The notes under the pieces are model-generated. The model did no database searches, was not told where the DNA came from, and worked only from the letters and a program-made list of their open reading frames with translations. A program made the translations under genes and the position numbers. Positions 53,508-62,600 of a DNA stretch of 64,000 bases are shown here, one piece after another. The stretch spans positions 211,121 through 275,120 of the forward strand of contig NZ_CCDM010000003.1 of the NCBI RefSeq assembly GCF_000750635.1. Direction: 5' to 3'. The stretch comes from Oceanobacillus jeddahensis (GTDB taxonomy: Bacteria > Bacillota > Bacilli > Bacillales > Amphibacillaceae). How positions within the stretch are numbered: position 1 is the first letter of the stretch; every line of letters starts with the position of its first letter.

Positions 53508-54986
53508 TTATAATATAATAGCGATTAAACCGCCTGATCCTTCATTAATAATTCTCTCTAATGTATCTTTTAATTTATATCTTGCATTCTCTGGCATTAA
53601 AGAGATTTTTGCCTGAATGCCTTCTCTGACAATGGAACTGAGGGACCTGCCGAAAATATCAGATTCCCAAATCGATAACGGATCTTCTTCAAAATCTTGC
53701 ATCAGATAGCGGACGAGCTCTTCACTTTGCTTTTCCGTTCCTATAATTGGTGAAAATTCAGATTCTACTTCCACTCGAATCATATGAATAGATGGCGCAA
53801 CAGCTTTTAATCGAACGCCGAATCTGGAGCCCTGACGGATGATTTCCGGCTCATCCAGCTGCATATCTTCTAAACTTGGTGCAGCAATGCCGTAACCTGT
53901 TTGTTTTACCATTTGCAATGCCCCGGAAACTTGATCGTATTCCCGCTTTGCATAGGCAAAGTCCTGCATCAATTCCAGTAAATGATCTTTACCGCGAATT
54001 TCTTCTCCAACGATTTCCTTTAGGACATGATCATATAATTGATCGGGAGCATGTAGATCAATTTCAGCGATCCCTTCGCCCATTTCCATGCCGGCTAAGT
54101 TAGCCCCTTCAATATATTCATAATCCCTGAAATAGCCAACAATATGATCCACATCACGCAAGCGTTTAATATCCTTTACGGTATCTTGAATTGCTTCCTG
54201 GTAATTCTGACGTAGCCAGTGATTTTCTTTTAATACCATGACCCAGCTGGGCAAATTCACATTTACTTCGAGTACTGGAAATTCAAATAATGCTTCACGT
54301 AATACACTATACACATCATGTTCTGTCATTGTTTCTACACTCATTGCTAACACTGGAATATCATGTTCCTCCATCAGCTCTTCTCGAAGCAAGGAAGTTT
54401 TTTGGCTGTGCGGTTCTGTTGAATTAATCACCATAATAAATGGTTTACCAACCTCTTTTAACTCTTCAATAACCCTTGTCTCTGCTTCAATATAATCTTC
54501 TCTATCTATTTCACCAATGGTACCATCTGTAGTTACAACAACGCCGATAGTAGAATGCTCCTGAATTACTTTACGGGTTCCAATTTCCGCTGCATCATGG
54601 AATGGGATTGGATCCTCATACCATGGCGTATGAATCATACGTGGTCCATTTTCGTCTTCAAATCCTTTTGCACCCTCAACAGCGTATCCGACACAGTCAA
54701 CGAGGCGGACATTTACATCTAATCCATCTTCTACATTGACCTGAACGGCTTGATTAGGGACAAACTTAGGCTCTGTCGTCATAATGGTTTTTCCTGCAGC
54801 ACTTTGTGGTAATTCATCGTGTGCTCTTGCTCTTTCGCTTTCACTTTCGATATTAGGGAGTACAAGCAACTCCATGAATTTCTTAATAAAGGTGGACTTT
54901 CCCGTACGGACTGCTCCGACGATTCCAAGATATATGTCGCCATTTGTACGTTTCGATATATCTTTAAAAATATCTGTTTTTTCCAA
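53508..54986 (-). CDS. spoIVA: Spore morphogenetic ATPase SpoIVA
   Basis: Polymerising ATPase of 492 residues that forms the basement layer of the spore coat around the forespore. The P-loop-like GAVRTGKST (residues 24-32) lies in an IYLGIVGAVRTGKSTFIKKF-type start. The last residues, GGLIAIIL, are the conserved tip that binds the membrane through SpoVM. I chose the TTG start at 54986 after GGGAGGGG; it gives exactly the B. subtilis length. Expression is expected from sigma-E. Confidence 0.96.
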   Translation of the reverse strand: MEKTDIFKDISKRTNGDIYLGIVGAVRTGKSTFIKKFMELLVLPNIESESERARAHDELPQSAAGKTIMTTEPKFVPNQAVQVNVEDGLDVNVRLVDCVGYAVEGAKGFEDENGPRMIHTPWYEDPIPFHDAAEIGTRKVIQEHSTIGVVVTTDGTIGEIDREDYIEAETRVIEELKEVGKPFIMVINSTEPHSQKTSLLREELMEEHDIPVLAMSVETMTEHDVYSVLREALFEFPVLEVNVNLPSWVMVLKENHWLRQNYQEAIQDTVKDIKRLRDVDHIVGYFRDYEYIEGANLAGMEMGEGIAEIDLHAPDQLYDHVLKEIVGEEIRGKDHLLELMQDFAYAKREYDQVSGALQMVKQTGYGIAAPSLEDMQLDEPEIIRQGSRFGVRLKAVAPSIHMIRVEVESEFSPIIGTEKQSEELVRYLMQDFEEDPLSIWESDIFGRSLSSIVREGIQAKISLMPENARYKLKDTLERIINEGSGGLIAIIL

Positions 54987-55464
54987 AAGATCCCCTCCCG
55001 ATCTCCGTACTTTGATATACATCACCCGTAATAGTTGGACACTAACAGTCTATGACGTTGTCCTATTAGATTATGACTAGTTTCACATATTTTTATCACA
55101 CGTTCATCAGACGAGATGAAGCAACGCGTATTTGGCTTCTAATGGCCTTCTAAGCAAGTTGCTGATAAAAAGATGGATATTTATAAAACAGAACGTATAC
55201 CTGATGTATATGTCGCATAAAGTTATTTATTCTATTTTGTTATCTAACTTTTTTCAAAAATATTAGAAAACCTCAACCGTTCACTTGTTTTTCAAGGATG
55301 TACTGACTTCGACGTCCTTTGCATCGATCTTTTTTTAAATATTGTATGAAGAAAAATCGTATTTAAACTTATAAGTCTAGACAATACTTTGGGACGTTAC
55401 ATAAAATTTTCATGATAGATGGTGGCTCGCGCATGAGACAAGTCATGAAGGTCTGTCATGTAAT
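54987..55464. other. Gap upstream of spoIVA with a short repeat
   Basis: About 480 nt without a gene. A module at about 55284-55317 (CTTG...AAGGATGTACTGACTTCGACGT) is shared with 61160-61190. The sigma-E promoter of spoIVA should lie near 55030-55080 but was not clear by eye. Confidence 0.45.
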
Positions 55465-55500
55465 AAAAAAACCATACAGTCATTATAAACTGTATGGTTT
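55465..55500 (-). terminator. Terminator of yphE-yphF
   Basis: AAACCATACAGT and ACTGTATGGTTT pair perfectly around an 8-nt loop, followed on the minus strand by TTTTTTTAT. Confidence 0.88.
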
Positions 55501-55523
55501 CTCTACTTATCAATGAAGTTTTT

Positions 55524-56240
55524 TTATTCTTCCTCCATAAAAACAGCCTGTCCATCTTCCACTGTGTAAGGCATTGAATAGGCGGGAACAAATGGTGTGT
55601 TATCCACTAACAGGTGACGAACATCTTCGCCTTCTTCATAGTTGTCGCTTTCTTCCAACGCCTGGTTCAAATCATAAGAATAATCAATATATAATTTTCC
55701 GTCTAAATCCATAACAATCGGTAAGTCAGCTTGTGAAAAAGGACTTTTCACAGTTGGCGGTTCATCTAACCCTAATTTCTCATGGTCTACAGTATATATC
55801 TGATCCGTAATTTGTTGCCCATAAGCTGGATATGTGTACTCCTGTCTATAAACATCTAATCGTACATTTACACTTCGTAATTGCTCGGTTGTTTGTAAAT
55901 CAATTAGACGAACTTGCAGATCATCTTCTGGATTGACAATCGTATATTGGTATACACCGCCTTCCTCAAAAGAATTTCCTGGTAATTCAGACAAATAACC
56001 TTTCTCCTGCATCTGCTTAAAATCAATCAAATATTTTTCATAGATATGCGTGTCACTATCTTTCGTTTGGATAGGTACTAATCCATCTTCGCCTTCTCTA
56101 TAGTCTTCAACTGCTTGTTGGACAATAGCTAATTGCTCTTCATTCGAGATTTGATTTTCTGTCCGTTCACTTTGAGGATACATGCAGCCGCTTAAGAGCA
56201 GGAAAACGAAGGATACCGCCAATAAGTATGTATATTTCAT
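55524..56240 (-). CDS. yphF: YphF-like lipoprotein (DUF3939)
   Basis: A 238-residue lipoprotein: hydrophobic signal then LLSGC lipobox (Cys about residue 18). The mature acidic domain fits YphF/DUF3939: VRLIDLQTTEQLRSVNVRLD and VMDLDGKLYIDYSYD are the recognisable parts. Unknown function, conserved between spoIVA and gpsA. Two adjacent ATGs follow AAAGGGAG; the second (56240) has the better spacing. Confidence 0.82.
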   Translation of the reverse strand: MKYTYLLAVSFVFLLLSGCMYPQSERTENQISNEEQLAIVQQAVEDYREGEDGLVPIQTKDSDTHIYEKYLIDFKQMQEKGYLSELPGNSFEEGGVYQYTIVNPEDDLQVRLIDLQTTEQLRSVNVRLDVYRQEYTYPAYGQQITDQIYTVDHEKLGLDEPPTVKSPFSQADLPIVMDLDGKLYIDYSYDLNQALEESDNYEEGEDVRHLLVDNTPFVPAYSMPYTVEDGQAVFMEEE

Positions 56241-56256
56241 CATGAAACTCCCTTTC

Positions 56257-56454
56257 CTATCTGGTTGGTCCACTAAATGTAACATATAAAATAATCAAAG
56301 CTCCGCTGACGAGGCTTATATATGCTAAAAATGTAATAATGCCACCAAACCAGCCCCGTAGCTTTGTTCTACTCCAAACAATCAAGCCTGTAGCTAAGAT
56401 TAATAAAAACATACCCACAAAAGAGATATACATCATTAACATGGATACTGACAA
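56257..56454 (-). CDS. yphE: YphE-like small membrane protein (DUF2768)
   Basis: A 65-residue protein with two membrane helices (about 6-28 and 38-60) joined by WSRTKLRGWFGG, the YphE/DUF2768 pattern. The TTG at 56454 after AGGGGTGA is the likely start; the frame is open eight codons further. It is 16 nt before yphF and forms a pair with it. Function unknown. Confidence 0.8.
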   Translation of the reverse strand: MSVSMLMMYISFVGMFLLILATGLIVWSRTKLRGWFGGIITFLAYISLVSGALIILYVTFSGPTR

Positions 56455-56734
56455 AGATTTCACCCCTATTTCAATCAAAATACATTTCGCCAGGTGCTAT
56501 TATAACATAACTTTTAGACAATATGCCTTCAGATAACTGACGAAACATTGAACAATATAAGGGCATCCTTTTAAATAAATAAAAATTGGCTTATGGAAAG
56601 TTTTCATGCATGTAAAAACCTATGGCAAAGGGGGCATCTTCACCATAGGTTGACTAAATAAAATCCTCAGCAACTCTATTCCTTGAATGCTGGTGCGATT
56701 TATCTTATGCATTATTTTGAAAATCTGTATACTC

Positions 56735-56952
56735 AATTGCCTATAAAATGAAACTTTATTCAGTGGGGATGTAAAATCCCCACTGAATATTAGTTGAACG
56801 AATCGGGCTGTTTGATTTCCCGCCTGAAATTTTCGGGTTCCCTCATTTTCTTGAAGTGGGAATCTAACAAAAGCCCTTCGACGGGACGAGTAATCGCAAT
56901 GGTTTTCGTTGGGGCAAGTAACCGCAGCCTCAACCAGTTACATCGCGATAAA
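56735..56952 (-). repeat. Longest copy of the composite repeat: hairpin plus two core repeats
   Basis: A perfect 13-bp-stem hairpin, ATTCAGTGGGGAT/ATCCCCACTGAAT (56758-56788), is preceded by AAAATGAAACTTT. After ~95 nt that include CCTCATTTTCTTGAAG come reversed cores at 56883-56898 and 56911-56926, ending with GTTACATCGCGATAAAGC four nt from the spoVIF-like stop. The blocks match, in order and orientation, pieces at 25389-25555, 33697-33781 and 39426-39473. Confidence 0.78.
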
Positions 56953-56955
56953 GCC

Positions 56956-57216
56956 TTATTTTTTAAATAAATTATTTAAAGAATTTACGTCTCCTGGCAT
57001 TTTATTCTTAACAATGGATTGTACAATTTTGTCTTCTTTTTCCTTTGAAAGGGGTTTGTTCGCCATCTGTGAAAGCTGTCTAACAAGATTGCGAACCGTT
57101 TTCTCATCAGAAAAATCAGCATGCTTTACCGAATCAGCTACTTTGTATACTTCGTCAGGTTGAATATTTGTGTTTTTCTGTATCTTATCAAACATACCTT
57201 TTTGAAAATTATTCAC
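56956..57216 (-). CDS. spoVIF: Stage VI sporulation protein F-like
   Basis: An 86-residue small helical protein. NNFQKGMFDKIQKNTNIQPD at the start and the VRQLSQMANKPLSKEKEDKI middle fit the SpoVIF (YjcC) family, which in B. subtilis helps coat assembly under sigma-K. Start: GTG at 57216 with AAGGAGG 7 nt upstream. In B. subtilis the gene is elsewhere in the chromosome; here it lies between gpsA and yphE, on the same strand as spoIVA. Confidence 0.8.
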   Translation of the reverse strand: MNNFQKGMFDKIQKNTNIQPDEVYKVADSVKHADFSDEKTVRNLVRQLSQMANKPLSKEKEDKIVQSIVKNKMPGDVNSLNNLFKK

Positions 57217-57273
57217 ATTATTTCCTCCTTGCAATTCATTCGTCACAGTATATGCAAGAAGTATAATTATGTG

Positions 57274-58314
57274 TTATTGATCCGAATAGCGTTCTTTCAA
57301 TAGTCCGCTTATATCATCAATTTCCTGACGCTTCGAGCGATTCATTAATTCGTCTACAACATCCTTTGGCGTTTTATCTTCAAAAAGTACCTGATAGATT
57401 CCCTGGGTAATTGGCATTTCCACACCCTGCTCTTTAGCAAACTGATGCGCTGCCTGGACGGTGCGTACCCCTTCTACTACCATTCCCATTTCCTCTAAGA
57501 CTTGTTCTAAGCTCATCCCTTTACCCAATAAGTTACCAGCTCTCCAGTTTCTACTGTGGACACTTGTGCAGGTAACAATTAAATCACCAACACCCGATAA
57601 CCCAAGAAAGCTTAATGGATTTGCCCCAAGTGTTGTGCCGAGCCGAGCAATCTCGGCTAAACCACGTGTAATCAGAGCTGCTTTCGCGTTATCACCATAA
57701 CCAAGACCATCTGAGATCCCAGCTCCGAGGGCAATAATATTTTTGAGTGCTCCTCCCACTTCAATTCCTAAAATATCATCACTCGTATAAACACGTAAAT
57801 TTTCACTGTTAAATAAATCTTGAGCTTGACGTGCTCTGTCCAGGTTGACCGCTGATACAGATACCGTTGTTGGATGGCGCAGTGCTACTTCTTCTGCATG
57901 ACTTGGCCCAGATAGAACAACAATATCCTCGTAATGGAAATCAGGGATCTCCTCAGAAATCATTTCCGATACACGTTTTAAAGTACCAGGCTCGATTCCT
58001 TTTGTAGCATGAATAATCTGCGTACTTGAAGTAATGTAATTTTTAAGCTGCTGGCAAACCTCGCGAATCGCCTTCGTTGGTACAACAACAATGACTGCAT
58101 CTATATCTTTTGTTGCTTCCTCCATATCATGAAATGCTGTAATGTTATTAGGAATATCGACGTCTAAATATTTATTATTTCGATGTGATTGATTAATTTC
58201 ATCTACATGCTCTTTTCGATGCGCCCACATACGTACTTCATGGCCATTATCAGCTAAGACAATCGCAAGCGCTGTTCCCCAGCTACCTGCACCAATTACG
58301 ACAACCTTACTCAT
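57274..58314 (-). CDS. gpsA: Glycerol-3-phosphate dehydrogenase [NAD(P)+]
   Basis: Makes sn-glycerol 3-phosphate from dihydroxyacetone phosphate for phospholipids. The 346 residues begin with the Rossmann motif GAGSWGTALA. The catalytic Lys is in GGALKNIIALGAGISDGLGYGDNAKA, and SRNWRAG is also conserved. It is 14 nt from der, the conserved der-gpsA pair. Confidence 0.96.
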   Translation of the reverse strand: MSKVVVIGAGSWGTALAIVLADNGHEVRMWAHRKEHVDEINQSHRNNKYLDVDIPNNITAFHDMEEATKDIDAVIVVVPTKAIREVCQQLKNYITSSTQIIHATKGIEPGTLKRVSEMISEEIPDFHYEDIVVLSGPSHAEEVALRHPTTVSVSAVNLDRARQAQDLFNSENLRVYTSDDILGIEVGGALKNIIALGAGISDGLGYGDNAKAALITRGLAEIARLGTTLGANPLSFLGLSGVGDLIVTCTSVHSRNWRAGNLLGKGMSLEQVLEEMGMVVEGVRTVQAAHQFAKEQGVEMPITQGIYQVLFEDKTPKDVVDELMNRSKRQEIDDISGLLKERYSDQ

Positions 58315-58328
58315 AATATCTCTCCTCT

Positions 58329-59639
58329 TTATTGTCTCTGTCTTGCAAATAATTTTATTGGAGTTCCCGTAAAATCAAAAGCATCTCTAATTTTATTTTC
58401 TAAGAATCTTTCATAAGAGAAATGCATTAATTCTGGATCATTTACAAACACAACAAAGCTAGGTGGCTTCACAGCTACCTGTGTTGCGTATAACACTTTT
58501 AACCTTCTCCCTTTAAGAGTAGGTGTTGGATTCATTGCGATTGCATCCATAATGACGTCATTAAGGACATTTGTCTGCACACGACGCGCATGACTTTCAC
58601 TTGCTAATTTCACCATTGGAATTAGTGTGTGAAGCCGTTTTTGTGTTTTTGCAGACAAAAATACAATTGGTGCATAATCTAAGTATTGAAAATGTGCGCG
58701 AACTTTCTTTTCAAAATCTTTCATTGCTTTTTCATCACTATCAACGGTATCCCATTTATTCACAACCATAACAATTGCCCGTCCAGCATCATGGGCATAA
58801 CCCGCAATCTTCTTATCCTGCTCTCTAATGCCCGTTTCTGCATCAATCAATACTAAGACGACATCTGAGCGTTCAATCGCTCGTAATGCCCTTAAAACGC
58901 TATATTTCTCTGTACTTTCATAAACTTTACCACGTTTACGCATTCCAGCAGTATCAATAATCACAAAATCTTGATCATCTTTACGTAATTTCGTATCAAT
59001 AGCATCCCTCGTTGTGCCTTCTATTTCGCTTACAATCACCCGATTTTCATTTAATAAAGCATTTACTAGAGATGATTTACCAACATTTGGCCGACCGATT
59101 AAACTAAAGTAAATCGTATCATCATCTTTTTTCACTGCTTCATCATTTGGAAAATGTTTTACGACTTCATCCAGCATATCTCCTAATCCTAGACCATGAG
59201 TGCCGGAAATAGGAAACGGCTGACCAAACCCTAAAGCATAAAATTCGTAAATCATTTCATGCATATCCGGGTTATCCATTTTATTAATGGCTAAAACAAC
59301 AGGCTTACTCGACTTGAATAATAGCTTAGCAACTTCTTCGTCAGCTGCTGTGATGCCTTCTCTGCCGTTAAGCATAAAAATAATGACATCCGCTTCATCA
59401 ATTGCAATTTCAGCCTGCTGTCTCATTTGATTTAATAATGGCTCATCGACCATTTCAATACCGCCAGTATCTATTATGTTAAATGTTTGATTTAGCCACT
59501 CCGCTTCTGAATAAATTCGATCGCGGGTAACACCAGGTGTATCTTCCACGATGGAAATTCTTTCTCCAACTAATCGATTAAAGATCGTTGATTTACCAAC
59601 ATTTGGTCTACCAACAATCGCTACCACAGATTTCCTCAC
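58329..59639 (-). CDS. der: Ribosome-assembly GTPase Der (EngA)
   Basis: Tandem-GTPase of 436 residues needed for 50S subunit assembly. Two G domains: GRPNVGKST (near residue 9) with NKMD, and GRPNVGKSS (near 182) with NKWD. A C-terminal KH-like domain completes it. A good AGGATGTTCC-type site overlaps the start. Essential and highly conserved. Confidence 0.97.
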   Translation of the reverse strand: MRKSVVAIVGRPNVGKSTIFNRLVGERISIVEDTPGVTRDRIYSEAEWLNQTFNIIDTGGIEMVDEPLLNQMRQQAEIAIDEADVIIFMLNGREGITAADEEVAKLLFKSSKPVVLAINKMDNPDMHEMIYEFYALGFGQPFPISGTHGLGLGDMLDEVVKHFPNDEAVKKDDDTIYFSLIGRPNVGKSSLVNALLNENRVIVSEIEGTTRDAIDTKLRKDDQDFVIIDTAGMRKRGKVYESTEKYSVLRALRAIERSDVVLVLIDAETGIREQDKKIAGYAHDAGRAIVMVVNKWDTVDSDEKAMKDFEKKVRAHFQYLDYAPIVFLSAKTQKRLHTLIPMVKLASESHARRVQTNVLNDVIMDAIAMNPTPTLKGRRLKVLYATQVAVKPPSFVVFVNDPELMHFSYERFLENKIRDAFDFTGTPIKLFARQRQ

Positions 59640-59714
59640 GCAAGGAACATCCTCTCTTTTTTCAAAATTCCTTCTAATATATCAGCAGGTTATAAGATGC
59701 AGTATTTCTATTTT

Positions 59715-59865
59715 ATCAGGGAGAACCACCCGTAAAACTCCCGCCTCAAAAAAGAAGGAGAATAAATTTATTTAGGCAGGAGATAACGGGCGTTAACTCC
59801 TTGAATCACTCAACTGATCATTCAGTGGGAGAAATCCACTGAATGAAGTTTCGTTTTATAAATGA
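59715..59865. repeat. Palindromic intergenic element with hairpin
   Basis: Left arm 59719-59746 and right arm 59774-59800 are imperfect inverted repeats sharing GGAG, ACC/ACG-CCCGT and CTCC-GCCT blocks. A second hairpin, ATTCAGTGG/CCACTGAAT (59820-59844), is followed by GAAGTTTCGTTTTATA. A deleted copy is at 16800; the hairpin part recurs at 56758 and partly at 41560. Confidence 0.7.
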
Positions 59866-59989
59866 AGTCTGACTACATCACAGTTTTATTCTAGCAAAAG
59901 TAAGAAAGTTCCACAATGAAATATATAAGTGCAAAATCAAAATGCGTGTTGAGGGAATACACCACATATATTTTGAACGCTCCCTACAG
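59866..59989. other. Remainder of the gap between der and the YIEGIA pair
   Basis: AT-rich, nothing recognisable; a promoter for der is expected in the der-proximal part near 59640-59710. Confidence 0.35.
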
Positions 59990-60175
59990 TTAATGCTTTA
60001 CAATAATATAGACCTCATCACTTAAACGATGGGCAATCCCATCCAAAATTGCTTCTAAGTTTGTTGAAAATAATTCGAGCTCTTCCTTGGAGGAACAAAT
60101 AAAAATAGGAGCACCTCCACTAACTCGCTCTTCTTTTGTCGTAATAATAGCTAAAACGGCTTTTTCGATATCCAT
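59990..60175 (-). CDS. Capping-complex-like small partner of the YIEGIA protein
   Basis: A 61-residue soluble protein with an alternating strand-helix pattern (ILAIITT, APIFICSS, LDGIAHRLSD, VYIIVKH). It begins immediately after the YIEGIA gene stop, with GGAGGAAAAAAG before the ATG. Small genes in this place are annotated, as I recall, as capping complex subunit for YIEGIA. Direct coupling to its neighbour supports a two-protein complex; the mechanism is unknown from the sequence. Confidence 0.7.
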   Translation of the reverse strand: MDIEKAVLAIITTKEERVSGGAPIFICSSKEELELFSTNLEAILDGIAHRLSDEVYIIVKH

Positions 60176-61072
60176 TTACTTTTTTCCTCCTTTTATAAAT
60201 GTCGTTTCAGAAGGCATTTTGATAGCATTTTCTAAAACAGGAACAGATCCGATTACTTTTTTAGCCAGTTCTACATCACGAACGAGTGGCAAAATGAAGA
60301 CACCTAACCTGCCGTCATCTAAATCACGTTTTATCAAAGGAGCTAACGCCGGCGTTCCAGAATCTTTATAAATTCCTAATGTAACTGAAACATCATGTAA
60401 AACTGCTTGTCGTTGTCCTAAATTACTTATAGTAGCAATAACATTTATATTTTTTGGTTTTATGATAAAGCCCATTCCATACTTTAAAATCTCTTCTTGC
60501 CTTTCTTCTATACCAATATTCATAATATAAATATTATCAACGTACAGACCAGCTCCATCGAAGGAGATTTCTGATTCTTCGATATCGACAATGTCTTTTA
60601 ATGTCGATCCACTCATAAAGCTAAGCGCTGCAACAATGGATAATATACCTACAACCGCGGAAGGAAACCAGCCCCACGCAATATAAGCAAGTGTAGTTAA
60701 AAAGGCTGTAAACATGACAAGGTAATTTCTTCCTTCAAAAGAAATAGCAATCCCTTCAATATACGTACTGCCCCTGGATACCAGTTCAAATTGATCAAGT
60801 TCTGTTAATGTGTTTCTTTCCATATTTCGTACGTCTCTAAATTGTGTTGCAGCAACTGTTAAGAAAGTTACCGCTGTAAATTCCATTTCCAATAATGCAG
60901 GAATAGCCAACGCCCCAAGGGAAGCGGCTATAAATCCTAAGGATAAGTGAATAATTCGGCCATGCAGATACGTGGGATACTGTCTATAATCACTTCGTAA
61001 TGTAATTAATCTAGCCAGCGTCCCAGCGACAACTCCAAATAAAATGGCTTGGGAGTAATATTCAATTTCCAT
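60176..61072 (-). CDS. YIEGIA-domain membrane protein
   Basis: A 298-residue protein with several helices in two groups (about 8-25, 40-75 and 120-165) and a long soluble C-terminal half. The family-naming hexapeptide YIEGIA is at about residues 104-109. Spore-formers carry this family near der/gpsA and ypfD, suggesting a sporulation role. The ATG at 61072 has GAGG 8 nt upstream. It is followed without a gap by its small partner gene. Confidence 0.82.
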   Translation of the reverse strand: MEIEYYSQAILFGVVAGTLARLITLRSDYRQYPTYLHGRIIHLSLGFIAASLGALAIPALLEMEFTAVTFLTVAATQFRDVRNMERNTLTELDQFELVSRGSTYIEGIAISFEGRNYLVMFTAFLTTLAYIAWGWFPSAVVGILSIVAALSFMSGSTLKDIVDIEESEISFDGAGLYVDNIYIMNIGIEERQEEILKYGMGFIIKPKNINVIATISNLGQRQAVLHDVSVTLGIYKDSGTPALAPLIKRDLDDGRLGVFILPLVRDVELAKKVIGSVPVLENAIKMPSETTFIKGGKK

Positions 61073-61129
61073 ACATACCACCTCTTTTTCTTACGTGTTA
61101 GTATGGCTCATTTCCAATGGATTATTAGA

Positions 61130-61265
61130 AAAACTTAGCAAAGCTCGTTCTTTACTTGCGCTAGGGTATACTGACTTCGACGTTCCAAAAAGGACCCCGG
61201 GGAACTTAGCTGAAATTCCTTTAACTCCTTAGTTTTTCTTATACTTTACTTCCAACTACCATATT
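61130..61265. repeat. Short intergenic module shared with 55284 and 33600
   Basis: Around 61160-61190 the sequence CTTG...AGGGTATACTGACTTCGACGT matches 55284-55317. Reading the minus strand, 61225-61245 gives TATAAGAAAAACTA, part of the 34-bp module at 33589 and 39330. Confidence 0.55.
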
Positions 61266-61303
61266 AGAAAATGCTTAGACGTTCATCATTATTTTTCCTC
61301 ATA

Positions 61304-61336
61304 AAAAAAGCTGTACATATGCATGTACAACTTTTT
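61304..61336 (-). terminator. Terminator of ypfD
   Basis: AAAGTTGTACAT and ATGTACAGCTTT pair with one G-U, followed on the minus strand by TTTTT, 20 nt past the ypfD stop. Confidence 0.85.
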
Positions 61337-61353
61337 ATGATCAACGTAATCAT

Positions 61354-62484
61354 TTATTTGTATTTATCCAATTGATCACCAATCACATCACCAAGCTGGA
61401 AACCTGGCTGATCATCAGATTTTTCATATTGCTTGTATTCTTTTTCCTCTTGTTCCTGTTCCAGATCTTTGATACTTAGCGAAATACGCTGCTCTTCTTC
61501 GTTCACATCTAATACTTTAACTGTAACCGTTTGTCCAATTTCAAGGACTTCCTGAGGTGTACCGATGTGACGGTTAGCAATTTGAGAAATGTGAACCAGT
61601 CCTTCAACACCAGGTAATAGTTCAACAAATGCTCCGAAGCTGACTAGTCTCTTTACAACACCTTCAGCAGTAGAACCCGGCTTAATTTTTTCACTTACTT
61701 TTGCCCAAGGTCCAGGCAAGGTATTTTTATGAGATAAAGATATCCGTTCACTATCTAAATCAACGGAAATAACTTCTACGTTAATTTTATCTCCTTCTGA
61801 AACAACATCTGAAGCTTTTTCAACGTGTTCGTGTGCTAATTGAGAGATATGAACAAGCCCATCAACGCCGCCTAAATCGACAAATACACCGAAATTCGTA
61901 ATTCGTTGCACGACTCCTTCTATTACGTCGCCAGGGTTCAATGATTGCAGAACTTTTTCTTTTCTTTCTTTTTCTTCATCTTCTACAATAGCACGATGAG
62001 ATAAGATAACACGGTTTTGCGTACGGTCAATATCAGTGATTTTCACTTTAAGCGTACGATCTAAATAATCACTGAAATCTTCTACATAATAGGTTTCAAC
62101 TAAAGATGCTGGAATAAAACCACGTACCCCGACATCAACAACAAGACCGCCTTTAACAACTTCTTTAACCGTTGTTTCAAAAGCCTCTCCTTGTTCATAT
62201 TTTCTTTCAAGTTCTTCCCAAGACTGCTCAGCATCTACGGCTTTTTTCGATAATACCACTTCATCATCATCGATTTTCTTTACTTTTAAAGTAACCTCTT
62301 CTCCTTCTGATAACACGTCAGTGGTGGATTCTACATGAAGTGTGGAAAGTTCGCTTATCGGTAAAATTCCTTCTGTTTTATATCCGATATCAACAAGAAC
62401 TTGTTTTTCTTCTAATTTTACAACTGTCCCCGTCACTGTTGTGCCAACTTCTAATACCTGAAGGTCTTTATTTTCTTCACTCAT
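61354..62484 (-). CDS. ypfD: S1-domain RNA-binding protein (ribosomal protein S1 homologue YpfD)
   Basis: A 376-residue protein of four S1 repeats at about 15-85, 100-165, 185-255 and 270-340. Each shows the VxGxVxxxxxxGxFVxLxGxxGLVHIS pattern; the first is the most degenerate. Gram-positive S1 homologues bind RNA but are not stable ribosomal subunits. It is upstream of the YIEGIA gene and downstream of plsC-cmk, as expected. Confidence 0.93.
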   Translation of the reverse strand: MSEENKDLQVLEVGTTVTGTVVKLEEKQVLVDIGYKTEGILPISELSTLHVESTTDVLSEGEEVTLKVKKIDDDEVVLSKKAVDAEQSWEELERKYEQGEAFETTVKEVVKGGLVVDVGVRGFIPASLVETYYVEDFSDYLDRTLKVKITDIDRTQNRVILSHRAIVEDEEKERKEKVLQSLNPGDVIEGVVQRITNFGVFVDLGGVDGLVHISQLAHEHVEKASDVVSEGDKINVEVISVDLDSERISLSHKNTLPGPWAKVSEKIKPGSTAEGVVKRLVSFGAFVELLPGVEGLVHISQIANRHIGTPQEVLEIGQTVTVKVLDVNEEEQRISLSIKDLEQEQEEKEYKQYEKSDDQPGFQLGDVIGDQLDKYK

Positions 62485-62600
62485 ATCCTTAGCCTCCTAG
62501 TTACAGTTCACCTATTCAAACAATCGAATAGCAAAAAGATTATTCATTATACTCTACTTATAACTTCTAATAATTAGTTTTATTTGTCAAGTAAAGTCAA

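Noticed and set aside
55397-55591. Minus-strand frame of 64 codons
   Set aside because: It runs through the yphF terminator and overlaps the yphF 3' end in another frame.
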